A DNA stretch of 64,000 nt from assembly GCA_016721725.1 (NCBI GenBank), contig JADKHN010000006.1, forward strand, positions 1,052,992-1,116,991, read 5' to 3'. Of this stretch, positions 61,445 to 64,000 are shown in pieces. Made by a program: the position numbers and the translations under genes. The notes beneath the pieces are model-generated. The model had not been told where the DNA came from, searched no databases, and saw only the letters and a program-made list of their open reading frames with translations. The number at the start of each line of letters is the position of its first letter. Within the stretch, counting starts at the first letter, position 1. The DNA is from Chitinophagaceae bacterium. Lineage in GTDB: Bacteria > Bacteroidota > Bacteroidia > Chitinophagales > Chitinophagaceae.

Positions 61445-61927
61445 TTTAATTAATTTTTAAATTTTTCCTAACGTAAGGCTTTTCAGAATCGCCCCGTTTG
61501 TGGAATGGTCGCTGGTCTCCATTTTCTATTCTAGCATCTTTTCAGTCGTGTATGATTGTCAAGAAGTGTCCATGTTTAAATTTATTCATGCCTGTCTGCT
61601 GTATCGTTTAAAAACTTGCGCATTAGGGCGAGGGCTTGTCGTCAGGCGGGATATTAAGATTACGTCTGCCCGGCCGATACCGCCTTTAGATCCGATAGTT
61701 ATCGGATTTGCTTATTTGAAGTTACCAAAAATGTTTGAGAAAAATCTATCCCTCCCCCGAACCAATGCCTGGCCATGCATCCCGATAGCTCTCGGGACCC
61801 AAGTTACAATCTCAGGCCCCGCTTGCGCCAAACCCATCCTATGTTTTACGCATGTCCTTTTTCACCGGACATCGCAATATGGGGCTGTGTTGTACCTCAT
61901 GATAGTTAAACTAAGGGATCCTTATTT
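61445..61927. repeat. Noncoding repeated block A, between aquaporin and esterase genes
   Basis: No gene is supported here. The part at 61618-61835 recurs in diverged form at 63330-63492, with GGGATATTA, TACGTCTGCCCGGC, TTAGATCCGATAG and AGTTACCAAAA in the same order and then a TCAGGCC-CGCTTGCG segment. It holds two palindromes, ATCCGATAGTTATCGGAT (61690-61707) and TCCCGATAGCTCTCGGGA (61780-61797). Confidence 0.7.
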
Positions 61928-63121
61928 CTATTCCTTCAATAATGCTTCAAAGTTTTGTTTTGTTTCGGGTATGAACTTTAACGACAAGTTTTCTTGAAAC
62001 TCGATGGCTTTTAATTTATCCCCTTTTGCAGGGTACAAATCTCCCAATCCATCATAACAATTAGCGGTTTCCGGGATAGTTTGCAATATTTAGTTTTAAA
62101 CAATGCTTCAGCTTTAATAAATTGTTTTTGGCTCAACATATAGTATCCAAGACCATTAACGTTTGCTTTCATCTGGTTTGATCAGATAGCCAATTTGCTG
62201 AGAAACTTTATTATAGTGTGTTACAAATAAAGAATCCAGTTTAAATTGAAATCGTTTAATTCACTATTATAAATTTTAAGTTTGTAATAATCAAAAATAA
62301 AACGGAGGGCATCATACTCACCGATCAACCGGACAGAGCTGATCGTCATTCTCATAATATTTATGCTGGAAACGCAAATGATTTGCTTTGTTTTTGGAAA
62401 TATCTTTAATGAATGCCAGGCTGCGAATAAGTTCAGTACCCTCAGTAGTATCTTTTGAACTTTTTGGCGTATCCATTCCTCTTTCCATCCGGTTTGCCAA
62501 TGCCATAAACAAGGTTTTTCCTTTATAATTCTTATTTGCTAAAATCATCTTTGCTTCTGTTACCATTTGCTGATTGTTCCACCAAAGCAGCATCAAGAGA
62601 AATATAGGCATTGAATAAATCCGGATGATGTATCAAGGTATTCACAACAGTCAGGCCACCAACAGAATGGCCAATGAAGATCTTGTAGGAAGCTGTTGGG
62701 TAATTTGATTCGATGTATGGCATCAATTCCTTTTCCACATAGAGTGTGAATTTTCACCTTCGCCAACAATACCGGGCATTCCCCTTATCAGTACCAAATG
62801 TTAGCTCGGTCATTCGGGAATGATGTAAAATGCCAACTACGATCATTGGCGGACAAAGGCCTGCATTACTCATAAATTCTGTGATACTAACAATATCATT
62901 AAAATTCGCATCGCCGTCTAATAGATAAATTACCGGTAACGTCCTTTACCGGTATTTTCATTTCCACCGTTGCTCTTTGGAATATGAATCCAAACTGTAC
63001 GCTTTCACCTAATATTTTTGAGGGGAAACTTTTTCAAATCCAACGGTAAAAAATTGCTTTCCTGTGCTTTGGTACAAAAAGAAAATAATAATAGCGTAAA
63101 TAAATAAAAATATATTTTCAT
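61928..63121 (-). pseudogene. Alpha/beta-fold esterase with C-terminal TPR, multiply frameshifted
   Basis: The start MKIYFYLFTLLLFSFCTKAQ is a signal peptide. Scattered frames hold TVWIHIP, VIYLLDGD-like, then the intact ELMPYIESNYPTASYKIFIGHSVGGLTVVNTLIHHPDLFNAYISLDA segment with the GHSVG nucleophile. After it the frame shifts to WWNNQQMVTEAKMILANKNYKG, then again near 62340. It ends in a TPR-like LGYYMLSQKQFIKAEALFK region at 61928. At least five shifts are needed, so the gene is inactive or the sequence is unreliable here. Intact relatives are periplasmic esterases. Confidence 0.75.
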
Positions 63122-63840
63122 TGAATTTTAAAGTTCGGTTTAAAAATGTTGCCTAATGGCTTACAGGTATCAGTATTACTGTTTTCATGAGTCAAAGGAA
63201 TCGCTTTATTCTTGTATTGCAGGAAATAATATGCAAAAAGACCTGACTTGTTGTAAATGTGCTGTAATGGGTCTATGGTTCTTAGGAAGACTGCGTTGAA
63301 TATCCTGTTACTTGAAAGTGAACGGAGTTTCGTATTAGGGTTGCGTACAAACGGCAAGGACACGGCGTCCGGGTGGGATATTAGTACGTCTGCCCGGCTG
63401 ATGTCGCCATTAGATCCGATAGCTATCGGATTTGCTTTTAAGTTACCAAAATGGATGAGAAGAAAAGGTCAGGCCGCTTGCGACAAACCTCTTTTTCTGT
63501 GCTGTACTATCGTGTCAACTTGTTCCCATTTGCGTTTTAACAGAGCCATCTCGTCTAACAATTTTCCACCCATTTTCCTTTGCTTTTTAATCAATATTTT
63601 TCTTAGTCTTTTTGGATAGAATATTTTGTAGGTCTTGCTAATGCTATAATTTGACAAAAAACAGCTGTCCCAAAATATCGTGATAGCAGCGCCACAGCGC
63701 ATACCAAAAGAGCATAGTCGTAGGGTGTCAGCTTCAGAGAGGGAGAGGCGATAGGCAGTCATGTGCTGTCAAATCCTCTGCTTTTGCAGTCTAGTTACAG
63801 GAATAAGAACAATTACTTTTTACACTGTCTGGATTACCTC
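63122..63840. repeat. Noncoding region with repeated block B upstream of the esterase gene
   Basis: The segment 63330-63492 is homologous to block A (61618-61835). It includes the perfect palindrome ATCCGATAGCTATCGGAT (63414-63431). The rest (63493-63840) has a leftward open frame of 97 codons with a basic KRLRKILIKKQRK segment that matches nothing I know and overlaps the repeat, so I do not call it. No other gene is seen. Confidence 0.6.
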
Positions 63841-64000
63841 CTAAGATTGCATAAAATTATCAACTGAATGAACAGCATAAGGTACTGTGTCTGGTATTTT
63901 TATGAAACCAATGAAATTTTCCGCTCCGGTAAAATTTACAACTTTGTCCCTGTCACCTTCTATACCAACGTGTCCGCCTAAAAACACCCCAAACCATTTT
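63841..64000 (-). CDS. C-terminal end of an unrecognised protein (continues past window)
   Basis: A leftward frame is open from the right edge to a TAG at 63841-63843, giving 52 residues such as GVFLGGHVGIEGDRDKVVN and PDTVPYAVHSVDNFMQS. I do not recognise a domain. The neighbouring genes are frameshifted, so even this frame may be broken further on. Confidence 0.4.
   Translation of the reverse strand, partial: KWFGVFLGGHVGIEGDRDKVVNFTGAENFIGFIKIPDTVPYAVHSVDNFMQS

Noticed and set aside
61500..61997. Rightward 165-codon open frame
   Set aside because: It lies across repeat block A and the end of the esterase gene on the other strand, with no domain.
63469..63762. Leftward 97-codon open frame near the right edge, possibly a transposase fragment
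   Set aside because: The basic KRLRKILIKKQRK segment is suggestive but no transposase motif or terminal repeat is seen, and it overlaps repeat block B.

Overview
The window looks like a Bacteroidetes chromosome, most likely family Chitinophagaceae. The evidence is the SusC/SusD pair, T9SS type A and type B (CHU_C-like) sorting domains, a PorE-like TPR/PD40/OmpA protein, LytS/LytR-type signalling, an Lnb (DUF4105) protein, and many promoters with the Bacteroidetes -7 box TAnnTTTG. No rRNA, tRNA, CRISPR array or complete insertion sequence was seen.

Layout. 0-2.4 kb: the end of an aldehyde dehydrogenase gene, an S23-like four-helix-bundle gene enclosed by inverted nonamer arrays, and a half-length aldehyde dehydrogenase paralogue. 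2.6-6.0 kb: rpsL, rpsG and fusA, with a terminator and a new promoter between rpsG and fusA. 6.2-18.1 kb: housekeeping genes (ilvE, rdgB, a thioesterase, aroE, a phosphosulfolactate synthase-like gene, a TPR protein, yidC, rplY, prs, radC, DUF3467). 18.2-24.1 kb: a susC-susD-lipoprotein operon. 24.2-27.1 kb: two outer-membrane-type proteins. 27.1-30.7 kb: folD, queE and a PorE-like gene. 30.7-32.2 kb: an A/T-rich NHL-repeat lipoprotein gene between 39-bp direct repeats. 32.2-37.5 kb: dprA, guaB, lnb-like and an alpha/beta hydrolase. 37.6-43.7 kb: two tandemly duplicated PKD adhesins exported by T9SS. 43.9-45.3 kb: an SDR enzyme and a small secreted protein. 45.3-55.5 kb: a leftward run with a LytTR regulator, a giant propeller sensor kinase, two tail-fibre-like proteins and a BNR-type secreted protein. 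55.8-59.2 kb: a T9SS type A cargo protein, DUF4242 and a HabA-like membrane protein. 59.4-64 kb: an A/T-rich stretch of accessory genes (DUF4256, VOC, aquaporin, esterase), all leftward, all frameshifted, and separated by repeated noncoding blocks.

The most unusual feature is a dispersed family of short-period arrays. At eight places, arrays of 7-bp or 9-bp units sit against gene ends or starts. The unit sequence differs at each locus but the period is kept. Four loci have two arms in inverted orientation; in one of them the arms enclose the four-helix-bundle gene, and in another one arm encodes the hydrophobic core of a signal peptide. A second layer of palindromic REP-like repeats includes seven copies in one intergenic region and two or three hairpins inserted in frame inside an alpha/beta hydrolase gene.

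How the genes work together: much of the window serves the cell envelope. YidC inserts membrane proteins, the Lnb-like protein would finish lipoproteins, SusC/SusD take up nutrients, the PorE-like protein probably anchors T9SS or other envelope machinery to peptidoglycan, and several very large surface proteins are T9SS cargo. The LytS/LytR pair lies directly downstream of three secreted-protein genes and may control them.
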